This document shows positions 44,178 through 57,164 of a stretch of DNA of 64,000 nt, in pieces; within the stretch, counting starts at the first letter, position 1, and the number at the start of each line of letters is the position of its first letter. Made by a program: the position numbers and the translations under genes. The stretch comes from Piper betle (Eukaryota; Streptophyta; Magnoliopsida; Piperales; Piperaceae): positions 124,001-188,000 of the forward strand of contig JAURVB010012621.1 of NCBI GenBank assembly GCA_033002965.1. The letters are read 5' to 3'. The notes beneath the pieces are model-generated. The model was not told where the DNA came from. It ran no database searches and was given only the letters and a program-made list of their open reading frames with translations.

Positions 44178-46028
44178 TTACACTGAAATTAACCTTGAAA
44201 ATGAAGCAAAGTTATCTGGCTTTAACTGGACTGGTTCATTCAATCGCATTTCTTCTCCTTTTGTCCATGGCCCCTCCGGTGACTCGATACTGGACTGGCC
44301 AAGAAGAGTATGACTAAAGACAATCTCCCCCATGCTTGGTCTGGTAGAAGGCTTCTCCATGTACAAGATATGGCCATGGCTGCCTCGCTCAGAGCTTCCT
44401 CGATGGAATGGAACCCTTTCAAACTTGAGTCCATCCATTTCTTCAATGTCTCTACTTTGCTCTCTTGACAGTCCAACACCATCTTCACTTCCTGTGTCAG
44501 CATCTTCAGCTCGTCTCCCTCAACGCGCTTATCCAAAGCTTTGCGACCTGAAAGTAGCTCTAACAATAGCAGGCCAAAAGCATATACATTAGTCTTCTGT
44601 TGCTTGTATGGCCATGGAGAAGTTGGAGATTTTGGCTTTGAATTGAGAGCTCAAGAGTACGTTGCTCGTTCTAATGTCCCTGTGTACAATACTAGGCCTG
44701 GTGTGTTCATGCATGTATTGAAGGCCATGAGCAACATCAGGAGCAATGCTCAATCTCTGTTTCCAAGACAGATCAGGATGCGAACTTGGTATGTAACCAC
44801 TTATCAAATGACCCATTCTCGGCAAATTCATAAACAAGATAGTAAGTCCCATCCGTGCTCAACGAAATGCCACTAATGTTAATCAGGTTTGCATGATTAA
44901 CTCTCTGCAACATGCTCAACTCCTCTGCAATATCTCCCTTGGTCTGTTGCACTGCGAAGTAGTTCCCATTGATTTTGACTCTGAAGACCGAACCCCTATT
45001 CGATATTTCTCACTCAGATTGCTTGTGGCAGCCATGACCATCTGAGAGTCATATACGACAGGGTTGTTTAAGTAGTCTGCAACTCTTGGCAGCTGCTTGT
45101 CTTGTGCTGCGCGTGGACTTAGATTGATCTCATCACTGGCTCCTCTTTGCATCTGAAACAAATTTTTACTCAATTTTGACGCAGGAAAGCTATGACTCAT
45201 GAGTCTTGACCATTTGAAGGACGCAAGAACACACAAAATAATAACTATGATCATAGGAGCTGCTATTGCACCAAGAAGAAATAAAACCATCCCATGATGG
45301 ACTGCTAAATGCTTATTTCTAGTAGAAGTTGGATAAAAAAGTTGAGTCAAGATTGACAGTTTTTCACAGGCATTAGCACTGGGAAGTCTATTGCAAGAGT
45401 GAAAGTCCCAAAAGCCGTTTGCAGTTTCAACATCAGTTTCTAATGCATTTAGCCGATTACTTAAGTCTGTGACATTGTCCTCTTCTTGCCATACATCAGT
45501 AACGAGATGCTTGATCCCTTGGGCTACCGTGGGGCATCTGCAGATCAAGGGGAAGATTACCTCAGCACTAACCTTTAGCCCTCCCGGATTGGAAGTTGGA
45601 TTGAAAGCTTCAACTGCTACATAGTTAGTGAGCCTGTCAAATATGTAGGTTGATACCGAGTAGAAGCTGTCACCATTTTTGATCTGATAAGTGATGTTAG
45701 CAAATGGCATGTTCGTGATGCAACCACATAAGATCGGCACAAGCAAAAGTTGGCCAGGAACAAGATCAGCATATTCAGAGACAAGGTTGCTGGCTGTTTT
45801 GATTGACAAAGGACTAGCTCCAAACAGATCAGATATGGCACTCACGGTGAGATAGTCCGGCGACTGAGTCCGATAGAACACGAAAGTCTGGCATGTCGCC
45901 GACGACGGAGAGTCACTGGTGCAAGTAAAATCTGTGGCGGTGTTCATTGATGAAATATGAGCACAGGTGATGGACAATGGGAATGTGGTTACCCATGTGA
46001 GATTTGCAAGGAGGGAGATGAGAGACAT
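44178..46028 (-). pseudogene. NFP/LYR-like LysM receptor-like kinase, frameshifted
   Basis: Receptor of the NFP/NFR5/LYR class, which perceives lipo- or chito-oligosaccharides. The ATG at 46028 was chosen because the frame upstream meets a stop before any other ATG. A signal peptide (about 1-25), LysM domains with CGC (101-103) and CRC (163-165), IKHLVTDVWQEEDNV, and a membrane helix (GAIAAPMIIVIILCVLASF) are followed by the kinase. The kinase has [45 protein letters not shown] and VYAFGLLLLELLSGRKAL. The activation segment between NFSMA and VYAFG is very short, as known for NFP/NFR5, so it is a pseudokinase. Frame breaks occur near 44995 (G run), 44790, 44596 and 44363; three fit single-base deletions. 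The extracellular part is one clean frame. Confidence 0.86.
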
Positions 46029-46366
46029 CACCAGTACATATATTGGATATATGCTAACACAAGAAGTTGGTCTTTGATTGTGGGTCAATCTGAATTAGTA
46101 TGTGATGAAGTTGATGAGGTGAGATATGGCACTGGGAATGTGTAGCTTTCAAAAGAAAATTGTGGCCTTTGAAAAACAGCATTGCACAATCCTTGTGTCT
46201 GCTTTTTGTGTGATTGATTCTCCTTGTTTTATTCTCTGTTTCAAGTGAGATATATATGCTCAAGAGTCGACACCCTTTCTTACGTTGGCCGGTATTGGAT
46301 CATTCTATTTGTTTATATAATAAAAAAGAAGATAAAACTTATTTTGTGTGCCGTGCCTTCAAAAGA

Positions 46367-46448
46367 GTCGCTTTGGCCGAGTGGTTAAGGCGTGTGCCTG
46401 CTAAGTACATGGGGTTTCCCCGCGAGAGTTCGAATCTCTCAGGCGACG
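46367..46448 (+). tRNA. tRNA-Ser (anticodon GCT)
   Basis: Acceptor GTCGCTT pairs with AGGCGAC (one G-T wobble); the D arm has TGGCCGAGTGGTTAAGGC. The anticodon stem TGTGC/GTACA holds loop CTGCTAA, so the anticodon is GCT at 46400-46402. A long variable arm (TGGGGTTTCCCC) marks it as class II, and the T arm GAGAGTTCGAATCTCTC is perfect. All stems pair, so it should be functional. It is read toward the right and is independent of the LysM gene on the other strand. Confidence 0.97.
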
Positions 46449-46466
46449 ATCTTTTCTTTTTTTCCC
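46449..46466 (+). terminator. Pol III terminator of tRNA-Ser
   Basis: ATCTTTTCTTTTTTTCCC directly follows the tRNA and supplies two T runs of four or more. Confidence 0.9.
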
Positions 46467-46469
46467 GTA

Positions 46470-49400
46470 TATTTTTTGCACAGCTCATGGCCTTGTTCTT
46501 GAGTAGTTTAAGTACAGTTGCAAACTATGATCTTCTCCATTAATCAATACACTGCATGGTAAACAATTAGTCACTTTTCAGTTGTCATGTTCAGTTTTTT
46601 CCAATCAATGGGGTATGTAAGTTCGCCGATTAACTCATCACCTTTTCATGAAACTTTTAATATTTTTCAAATCACAAAACTGGTACTTTACAATTGAGTA
46701 GTTAACAGTTTTCGATCTTGGCTTTCATAGTGAAAGACGGGGAAATTAGGTTGGTCACGGATGAATTGCAATATGAATATAAGATGGATTGATATGTATC
46801 ATCTTCACAGCCCACGGGACTGAGCATCCAAAGTCGTCTTCCACAGTATTCTGGATATGAAGAATATTAAATGGTGCAAGCCTCTCAATGCAAGGAGCCT
46901 TAATCTTTCTTGTACCATAGTATTTTGCAAATAGTTTAGCCTTGTGCTAGCTTGTAATAATAACCGCATGCTTGTGTCGTCTCTGTAAATGGATATAAGA
47001 AGAACGAAAGTGACTTGCACAACATTTTATATTGTCTTTCTCATATCAATCAAATTTATGTGAAAACTGCATTTGCAAAAGTACTTAGGTGCAGCTACGT
47101 ACGTACTTAAGGCAAAAGTACGAAGTCAGTAAAGGAGTAGTATAGCATATTATATATCGGTAACATTGAAACTAGCTAATGGTTCATGAATCAAAGCTGC
47201 AAGAATATTTTTGGTTTTCTTTATCAAAAGAATATTGTTGATTTTTGTTTAGTGCCCATTGCTATCTGCCTGTGCTAGCTATGGGCAACCCAGTTTTTGC
47301 AGTGCTGATACTGATTGGTTAAAGCTGGTGGGGGCGGTGCTGGGAAGAGTACTGTTGAGATCCTGCTGCAATGCAATTTGCAGACTTAATATATATTATG
47401 TTTTGTTTGGTAGAAAGACTTTTCAGCCTTGATTTTGTAAAGACAGTTTTCCGATTAAAACCCAGAAAGCTTATCATAGTGTAGGTCCTCCCAATATCTA
47501 GATCTCAAAAGCAAAGAAACATGTGGTATTATTTAGCTTTACAAAAGGAAAGACAAGAAAGCTACATTGTTGCATGGGAAAACTTCACTGTATTAACAGC
47601 AGACGCTTTGGGACCCTGGTCGTCTCTGCTCTCTACCGAGAGGGTCGGAATTTGGGGCTCCAAACACATGGTGGGCCTTTAGGACTTCGAGGCCCAATTT
47701 AGCCCAACAAATGGACTGGATTTTGATGTATACATCACGCAGGTGGTCCTATGTCAACTACAAGGTGTGTGGCCTCTGTGTTGTTGAATCCTTGATTGAT
47801 TTAACCACTTGGAAGAGACAAACCCTTCTGTGAGAGCAACGTTTTTATTATTTAGGTTTTGGAATTTAGAGTATATGGTAAAAAAATTGTTGGGTATTGT
47901 ATATCTTGAAATATTTGAACAAATACTTTTTCTCCTGCACCTTTCGGCTTTAATATCATGTAAATTTAGATAATTAAACCACCTTACCTAGAAGCTCGAA
48001 CAGGTTGTTTGGTCGGAAAAAACATCAAATAGCTCAATTGGCTCATAAATACTTATTTTAATTTAACTTAAATTAAATGAAATATGTCCTAGCCCACGTA
48101 TAAAGTGCATCATGGATCATCTCTTTAAAAATGATTAGAAACTTAAAAAACTATGTATTAGCCTCGACTTTTATCCATTTGGTAAATTTTAGACGTGGGA
48201 CCATGCCTTTTTATCTCGGGATTAATTTACTCCAGAAAAAACTGAAGGGCACTCAACCACAAAGGAGTGGAACTTGGGTACGTATAATTGTCCATATTAA
48301 AATATGAGATCATCATCCTACTTAGGAGTTAATCTTTTCCATCCTGAACAAACTTTAGTATTTAAAGTTGGGGACATAAAAACCTGCAAAGTGTTGACAG
48401 AGGCAAAGATACAGCAGGCAAGAGCAGTCCTAATGGCGCAAGAAGATAGAAAAAAAGAATGGGAAAGGGGAGGTCATTGTCAAAGTAGAGGAGATGAAAC
48501 AATTTTAATTGGTCCCCTACACTTATAATACAAGTGTGTAACTCGGGACTCCTGAAAGATACTTTTCTACAAAGACAAGAAGCTGGAGAATGCGATGTGT
48601 TTGCAAAGTGACCACTCAATTAGCCTTAGCCCCTCCAACTTGTGCTTTGAAGCTGCTTATGCGCTGTCTTCTTCACCAAGAATCTGTTCCTTTTAAAAGC
48701 CTTCCTCTCAAGGAATAGACTAACACTCAACGGAAAAGAGATGTAGTGAGCATGCAGAGTTATTTCATATGTCAAACAAGATAGTAACTAACTAGGAGCG
48801 TAACTGTGTGAGCGTAAAGTTGTATTTTATTGGAGGCGGCTGTCAAGGACTTGGAGTGAAGCCATCATTCTGCTGGTCCATTTTATGTATGCATACAAAG
48901 AAAAGGTCCTTGAATTGACCCATGAAAATAGCAAAGCTCGGTCATTGGTTTCTTCTAATGAACCCTAATGAAATGGCTTGTAATTGGTGTTAAAATTATA
49001 GAAGAAAAAAATGGCTTATTGTATGTAGGAAGATCAATAATTTCCTAATTAAGGGAGGAGCTAAAATACTAGGTTTTACATCATACTGAGTATTGGGTGG
49101 TGTGCTTGCATCAGGTGATTCGAAGAAGGCCGGCAACTTTAAATTAGTTAATGCCGCCACATCTATACACAAAAATCACCTGGGGAAGATAATTAGTTTG
49201 TGTATATTTTTTGTGTATTTTTTAAAATTAGGTTGGCCTAGTAGGGATACAGCCAAGCTAGGCTAGTTTATGAGTGAGAATAGTTGGCTTAAATTTAGGT
49301 CGACGAAATTAATTAATTTATATTTTTAATATTTGTTACAACTTACAAGCTATAAGCAATGGCTATGCTTATTCTCGATTGACTCAAGAATATGTAAAAC

Positions 49401-49610
49401 TCGAGCTTATTAATTTGGCATTGACTAGAATGAACATTTTCTTTCTTTGATTAAGCACAAGCTGGCCTAAATAATTAGCCATAATTTATCTATATATACT
49501 TTATAGACAAATATATCGTTTCCTTGTTAGTCCAGATTTTTAGAAATAGGTCATCTAAATTGGAGCGTTATATGGTTATAGAGGAGAACAAGGTTATTTT
49601 ATGACTGCTA
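46470..49610. other. AT-rich intergenic DNA, no gene found
   Basis: A short GC-balanced patch at 47590-47720 contains GGCCCAATTTAGCCC, like plant promoter motifs, but no coding region follows. The open frame at 48304-48528 (74 residues) has an ATG but no domain. Confidence 0.5.
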
Positions 49611-49619
49611 ATTGAACGA

Positions 49620-49830
49620 GCTACCTTGTTGAATGAGCTATCTTGTGAGCATTTGACGTTCGACTCGAATCAATTTAACTTGAAACTTGACATTATAATG
49701 CTCGAGTCAATTGCAATCATATATGTTCAAAATTCATTAGATTTCGAGATAGAGTTTGAATGAACTTTGAATTATTCGAGTCAAGTTCGAGTACAAACTG
49801 AGTTTAGCTTGTTCGGTCGTTCAACCACCC
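49620..49830. repeat. TCGAG-rich patch
   Basis: Words such as TTCGACTCGAATC, GCTCGAGTC and TTCGAGTCAAGTTCGAG, as in the dispersed family at 57165 and 58685. Confidence 0.55.
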
Positions 49831-52800
49831 TAATTATTATATACATGGTTATATATTTTTGTTGTTTTAAGTTTTTTTAATGGACCCACGGGTTTTACTA
49901 AGTGGGCCCATGGACGCAACTGCAGACTTATGTGATCCCCAAGGCCCCATAGCCAGGCTGTCTGGTCTGTTAATGTGGGAAATAAATAAATTGGGTGAGG
50001 AAAGGGAGGACCACGGGCATGCTTCACGTGGCCCCCAGCCTTGGACAGTGGGCAATTGGCTGACACGTACAAACAGGACCACTGGCCCCACCATTGACAA
50101 CTCTTTATTTCATTTTACCCATTGAATTTTGCCTACTGCCATCCCCCAAAAGGCAGAAAAAAAGAGGCAGTGATAAAAAAGAAAAGGCAATGCATGGATG
50201 ATGGGTAGATTCCTCCTTCAGTTATTTCGCCCCTTTCAACAGTCTATTCTTCTCCCTAAATGCTATAGCATTGGACCATTTCACAAACATATGTTTATTG
50301 TCAACCCTAGTAATTCTCATTCTCACATTAGGTAGAAAACATGCAAAATTTCATGCCATATATTGCTTGTTAGTTAATACAGAAAGAAAAGAAGGCAGCA
50401 TCCGTAGAAAGAGATCAAGATCATGCATGCATGATGAAGGGGAAGAAAGGAAGAATTAGTTGGCTCTATATTGTGGAAGAACGAATTTTCCCAGGTAGGA
50501 GGAGATTTTGGTGGCTGTACAAGAGTACTTTATTTGGATTTTTGACAAGTTCGTTATTTTCAATTATGTAGTTTTACATGTTTATGATTTTTTACGATAT
50601 GCTGGCATGCAAATTTCTTCTCTGATCAAGGTAGCTAATTGTTGGATTAATTAATTAGAACTCTGAGAATAGCACATACTTTCCGCACCATTATTTTTTC
50701 CCCGCTATTTTTTCTCTATTTGTGCATTAATTAATTGACTCGTTAAAGTAGACACTAGAATTTTTTTGCATGATATCGTTGTTGGACTTATCACAACATC
50801 TTGGAAAAACTATGAAGAAAGTGCAATGATATATAACAACATTTTCCTCTTCAATCTTTTTTAATATATATGTTCATTTTCTAACTAATTTGTTGCTACA
50901 GACCTTTGCTGGAACCATATATATGCCCTTTATAATTTCCAAGCATTTACAATGATGAACAAGATGCAGGCATATATAGTATCTATAAAACTAATTCCAT
51001 CCAGGGAGATAATGACTGTAATTGGGAAGAGAATGAGATGCATAAAAATTGGACACACCATTATGTTTCGGGGACCATATTGCAAATGGCCCTGAGAGAT
51101 GACGATACCCCTTGTGTTATGCATACGAGGGGAATGTTGGCTGTGTTTAGGGTACACTGTGCATGAAATGGGGAAAGTGACCATGTTTGGAGGGGAAGTT
51201 GACCCTCTCCTTTCCCATTCAATCATGCACTCATTCTTTTCAGACACAACAAAATGCCAAATGCATTCAAATTTTGCGAACACTCATTGATAGACTCTGC
51301 AACAATGCCTCCTGCATTACAGCCTAATTCTCTGATCAGAGACAAGACTGCCAACTGCATTCCATAATTCAAGAAGCATGGTGGTTACAACTTAGACACA
51401 TTCCAGACTATTGATCTATAATTGTCGAATAGAGCTGAAAGAGTACTCAGTATAAACAAACAGCTATAGTATCACTTGCATTAGTCGGCTAGCTATGAAA
51501 CTTTTTTAAGTTTCATAAATTGTAAAGAAATTAATTACTGTAACTTATTGTATTTTGTTTTTCAAGTTTTCAAGTGGACGAAAAATCATGTTTAAAATAT
51601 TTTCGGCTCGCCATTCATATGATCTTTACTGGGGAAGCTAGTAGATTTGCTTGGGGAACTTTCAGAGTGAAAATGGAGTTGTTTGGGGTTTTTGTCACCA
51701 CATTTTATTTTTGTGGCTATTCATTGTATGAATTAGATGCATATAGTATTAGTATTAAAAAAAAATGAAAGATCGGAAATACTTTGTCGGCAAAGATTTC
51801 ATGTTATCGCTGTATATATACATGAAATAGCATAACTCCCAAAGCTTGAAGAAGTGGCCAACATTATAAAAATGTTAGATTTTGAAAGGTTGGACAGCAC
51901 TAACTCTAATGAAAATCCTGATCTTTTTGTTACTTTCATGCATGCAGGTTATTTTATTACTGTTATTAATTTGTTTGGTTGGACCATTGCCCTAAATTCA
52001 AAACATACTATTCGATATATATCTTTGGGGTATGTGGATGAGGCTGATAATCAGTTTGTGCATGTTACATGAGTAGACCCTGACAAGAGGGGTCAGGAAA
52101 ATTGAATTGGAATTGGGTGTGGGGGTCATCTCATGTGTTAATGACAAGTCATGTGTGGGGCTGAATTTGCCGGCCCTTGAAATGAGACGGGCCCTTGGAC
52201 CTTGGTTGGTATAGATGTGATCGGCATCATATGCATGGGTAAGAGATATGGAGGCACAGGAACAGGAAGAAGAGTTAGGACAATGATCCCTTTGGCCCTT
52301 CCCCATATATGTGGTCCTTGCACAATTTGATTGAAGCTCTCAAATGTTTGATTCATCGAGTTTCATATGAGTCAAGTTTTTTCTTTTGTTTCTTTTGATT
52401 GATAGAGTTTGTGTTTTTTCTTTTTAGGAATAGAATGTATGAATCTTAAACGCCTAAAGTCGTCGGTGATAAATTAGTGAGTCCCACTTGTTGAAATTGA
52501 CTCAAAACTTTGCCAAGGCTGTCAAAAATAAAAAAAATGTTCTGTTTTTAATGTTCACCCTTCAAAATTGAAACCTCTTGGATATAAAATCTAGTACAAG
52601 ACTATACTGCAAGGCCACACCCTTGCGCTAGTTAAACTCAGTATTTATTTAGCTATAAAGATCAATCCAGCTTGTTATTAATTAATGCTAAAATTTAATC
52701 ATAATTCTCTCGAAATTGATTCTGGGTCGTTCCGTTCCATGAAAAATAATGAAGCCTAGTCTGAGTGATGAACTTTTAATTAAACTACATTAATATAAAC

Positions 52801-55615
52801 TTTATATATATATATATATATATAAAGAAAGCAATTCCATCAACATAAACGGAGAATTGTAAAACGCGATGTATTCTTTTATCTCTTCATCTTGTTTGTC
52901 TCCACTCCAGATAGTAGATTCCACCTTTTTCCAGACATGAATGAACCTTCCTCAGGGCTCAGACCTTCTCCTTATAATTGACAGCTACATATATCCATGG
53001 AGTATCTTAAAAGAACAAATAGTAAGAGTTTCAGAAAACAGTTAACTCACACTATACTGAGCTCTTAAAGATAACCCTAAAGGTGACAAAATTGGAACAC
53101 ATGTTTCATGTCCATTACTCAAAAGATAACGTCTGGATAAGAGGTCACTCTGATGGGTTTGATGGTCTTGATATATATATATTTATATACATAATGGTAT
53201 CTTTTCATGGTAGATAGTATAGCACCTCCATGGCTGCATCTCTTTCATGATGGGAATCAAGACCACCATTTTTTTTGGCTCGGCCACACTTGCTGTGGAC
53301 CATTCTTTGGAATAAATATGAACCGCTGGGTTGTCAAGAGAAGCTTTTACAGGTGGGGCCTCGGATGGAGCTTTGGTTTGATCTCTATCCAGCATTTAGT
53401 TCACTCAAGTCGGCAGCGGAAGTTAAGAGGATGAACACTATTTCCAAAGAGTTTGAATGATTGGTTTCATACTAAATGTGATGTTGGAAACCAAGCAATT
53501 GACAATTGACAATTGACATACAAGTCTTGCTGGTCTATCAAATTAACCAAATTAATGTTATGCTGCTTGATTTATTATACGTACACTGCAAGAAAACACG
53601 GCATTGCCGACTACAAAATTCGTCACTAAACTAAGTAGATGGTAAGGGCTTTCATCTTTTAAGTTTTATCTATCTTGGAAGTGAATTTTTTTAATTGTGC
53701 GTATTCTTCAATATCTTCTTTTACTTATTCATCTCGGGATCGAATTTCTGGGTATAGATGACAATGGGTGCTTCCCAAGATATGCTATTGGAAGATGTTA
53801 ACATATGCTTTCAAATGAGACGAAAAGGCAAAATATCAGTAGCTGTGGACAAAGAAAGATGGCAGCAGTTGAGGGGTAGTACAAGGTCTGTTTAGCTGAC
53901 AAGCCAAGTTTGGGATTAAGTCATGTTGAGACCTACTCGACCTGACAGGAGATTTTAACCACCACTTGTGTCAAGACAGACAATCCATCGCCATCACATC
54001 ATAAATTTATGATAACCTACCAAACAGCAACCTTTTCCTATTCAGAAATGCCCAATCTGTAAGCAACGCAATTTGAAGAGATCCTCTAATCTGTCATTCA
54101 TTTAATCATTATACATTGATCACCCCAATTACCTTGCTTATATTATTATATATCCATTGCATACGTAAACAATCACCCAGTTTTTGACAATTTTGACAAT
54201 GGAAAGGGCCGCAAAAATGAAGGAACAGTATGAACCTGTGTGTGTGTATATATATATATATATATGAAATGGATGATCAGTATGAAAGGTTCATGAGTTC
54301 AGATGTCCGTAGTCTTGGGATACGACCATAATGGTGATAGTAGACCAAAGGGATGGAAATTGACATGGAGAGGTGAAAAGGAGAGATATACATGTAAAGG
54401 TGTGTTTCCTACTCCACGCTGGACAAACCCAGTTGACGACGGCAGCAAAGAGGACTGTGGGCAACCTGATTCTATTATGTACATTCCTTGGAGGACTTAC
54501 TATATATTAGGTCTAACAGATTCATGGACACTTCCCTTTCACACACCACTAATAGGAAAAGATCCGTGTCCTTTCGTTAATGCAAACCCTCTAGTGAGAC
54601 AAACTCTTTCATGACTGTTAAGGATGACACGCCTCCCAACATTAATAAACTGGTTCTTGATTTTGTTTTATAATTTAATTATAAGAATTAAATTATATTC
54701 ATGTTGCTGCTTCTTTTATTCTTTATTCATTTCGACTTTGGTTGAAGTTATACACAATTAGGAGATCAATATTTAGAATAATCGAAGGTCTAAAAGGATC
54801 ATGATGTAAGTGTAATTATCTTAGCCAAAAAATTATACAAGGGCCGTGAACGTTTGATTGATCTGGCCAAATAATTGAGTATTGTAACATAGAAAATATC
54901 AATATATTTAATTAAGTATGTATCTTGTGTATATGGTCGATCGAGTTAGAATTAAAAATTTAGGGAACTGTTACGAAAGAGACACACATGATTCCATAAC
55001 AAACACAGAAACATAATATAAGATAGTTATTAAGTAGACAATGAACTATTAGGTTAAAAAATAAAAAAAAGAGCCACAAACCATTTTATAAGATAAATCT
55101 TTGGTCGGTATATGGAGGATACAACATTATATGGAGGATTACACAACTTTTCTTTTCCTATCAGCATATCCTGTGCTTGCGAATATGCAATGTCATAATT
55201 CATAAAAACACGAAGAAAAGTAATAAAACGACGAGAACTAAATATTTTGTTGTAGGCTTGGATTTATTTTAAAAGAAATGTGATTTTATTTTTTTGATTA
55301 ATGTGGAATTTATTTTAGAAATAAATAGTTTCTTATTAATAAAAGAGGAACTAAATCCGGGCATGTGATTACAAGTAAGAGATTTTACAGATCAAAATAT
55401 AACAAAAATAAAATTAATAATAAATTAAATTATTGTAACATATCTTCTTTTAATTAGGATCTATCATTTCATAAGAGTTAATTAAAATCTATATCTAATA
55501 TACTAAATCATTATAGTATATTTTATTATTTAATAATAATTTATTTATAAAATAAAATTTTATTTATAATATAAGTTGTGCATGATGTGACATCTTCCCT
55601 AATTTTATATATAGT
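49831..55615. other. AT-rich intergenic DNA with non-repetitive GC islets
   Basis: Islets at 49880-50110, 51060-51210, 52120-52330, 53200-53430 and 54300-54610 have balanced composition and low repetitiveness. None encodes a recognisable protein; the 103-residue ATG frame at 54303 has no family. They could be conserved non-coding DNA, old gene remnants or non-coding RNA genes. (TA)n runs lie at 52803-52825 and 54247-54266. Confidence 0.4.
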
Positions 55616-55619
55616 TGTA

Positions 55620-55990
55620 AATTTCTTTTTGACTAAAAAACTCCACCACTTGGCTCCACTTCGTAGTTTGTCGAATCAAACTCCATGACTTGTAATGACT
55701 AATTTTACAATTGACTCCTCGAGTCAAGTTATAAAAATTATTAAAATATATTAATTTTTATGGATTAATTAAATTTAACGTAAATCATATATTTATCAAT
55801 TTCAAGTATAAAAAAACAATATATAATAATTTTATACAACCATTATTTACACATTAAAAAAGTTAATATAAGTGATTTCGAATCGGCTCAAAGCCGAATC
55901 GAAGTTGACTCAATTCTATGACACGCCGAATCATGTCCAAATTTTGAGTTTTTCAACTATAATTTTATATAATGAAAAAAGCCATAAAAA
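55620..55990. mobile_element. MITE-like AT-rich repeat with GACTC ends
   Basis: It has ACTCC/GACTC-rich borders (CTCCACCACTTGGCTCCACTT; CGAATCGGCTC...TTGACTCAATTC) around AT-rich DNA with AATCATATATTTATCAATTTC. Copies with the same layout are at 62310-62640 and, inverted, at 61430-61790; a partial copy lies at 34975-35200. Confidence 0.5.
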
Positions 55991-57160
55991 GTTGACCGTG
56001 TGCAAATGAAACTAGCATCTAAGAAGCAATACAAATTGGAAGAAAACCCAACAAGCTTGCGTGACGGAAAATGATCATGTTTTCCCTTCACCCACGAATT
56101 TTGATGAACATTAAATATTAATAAAATGTGACAATGGGTATATGGTAATTAATATTACAGGATGATTTTTTTCTTAACGCCCGTATAATATATATGATTT
56201 GGAACAAGAAATGCTAATAATTCTTTTATTAATAAATGATTAGCACAACAACCCTCCCCCACATTAAAATAATATAAATGACATAAAAATTTTAAAATAG
56301 TCAATCTTACTAAAATAGTTGTATTTAATATATTTTATATGATAAAAAATAGTATTAGGCTGATCATTTTGAGTACAAACTAAGTACGCCTATAACTAAG
56401 CGAGAGAATAAAATAGTGATGGTTATCTCCGAGTGGACCATCTTCCAATATAAAAAATAAAAATAAAGAAAAGGGTGAAGTTTTTTGGCGTATGAGAGAA
56501 TTACACATGGTGCACTTAGCCTTGACTAAGATTAATTTGAACATAAAATACATGAAATATATATATATATTATTTTTTTATAAAATATATCAAATATATA
56601 ATATTTTAGTGAGGCTGATCATTTAAAGTTATCATGTTATATATAATTTTTTGTAGTTGACCATTTGCTATTTTTATATTATTTATGATTTTTTCATGCC
56701 AAGCAAGTGGATCTAAAGAGGGATGAAAAAGATTTACTGCTAACACAGTAGCTTTGTTCACAATTACACTTTCCTAGGAAGGCTGTGCCTCCGTATTTAT
56801 ACAAGTAACCACTCTTATATTTCTTTAAGCCTTTATATATAGAAACCGGGAAGGCTTTGCCTTCGTACAAATATTAAGAAATCACCACTCTTAAAACAAT
56901 GTGAGATTATTCTTTATCATACACTTTTCCTTAAAACAAAAGCAGTCTTCAAATTAAGTTATTTCCTTAAATAGGGTTGAAAACATCAAGCTGCCTTGCC
57001 AGCCAAACGGCAGTAACAAATTAAACATTGGGAAAAATAACTTCAACAGCCATGCAAGCAGGGAAATCCCAGCAAATTAAAAATATTGGAAGAACATAAA
57101 TTGAAATATCTTAAAAAGGGGCAATTAGTGCTTAGATCACTCTGGTGCTAGGCTTTAATA
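55991..57160. other. AT-rich intergenic DNA
   Basis: No gene seen. A short duplicated phrase AGGAAGGCTGTGCCTCCGTA / GGGAAGGCTTTGCCTTCGTA occurs at 56775-56796 and 56848-56868. Confidence 0.5.
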
Positions 57161-57164
57161 AGGC

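Noticed and set aside
48304..48528. 74-codon ATG frame
   Set aside because: Short, with no domain, and next to AT-rich DNA; not enough support for a gene.
54303..54614. 103-codon ATG frame (begins MSVVLGYDHNGDSRPKGW)
   Set aside because: Composition is plausible, but there is no recognisable family, splice context or support; left as an islet in the gap entry.
46470..55615. microRNA precursors
   Set aside because: I scanned for common conserved plant miRNA sequences and saw none; a folding search would be needed to exclude lineage-specific ones.
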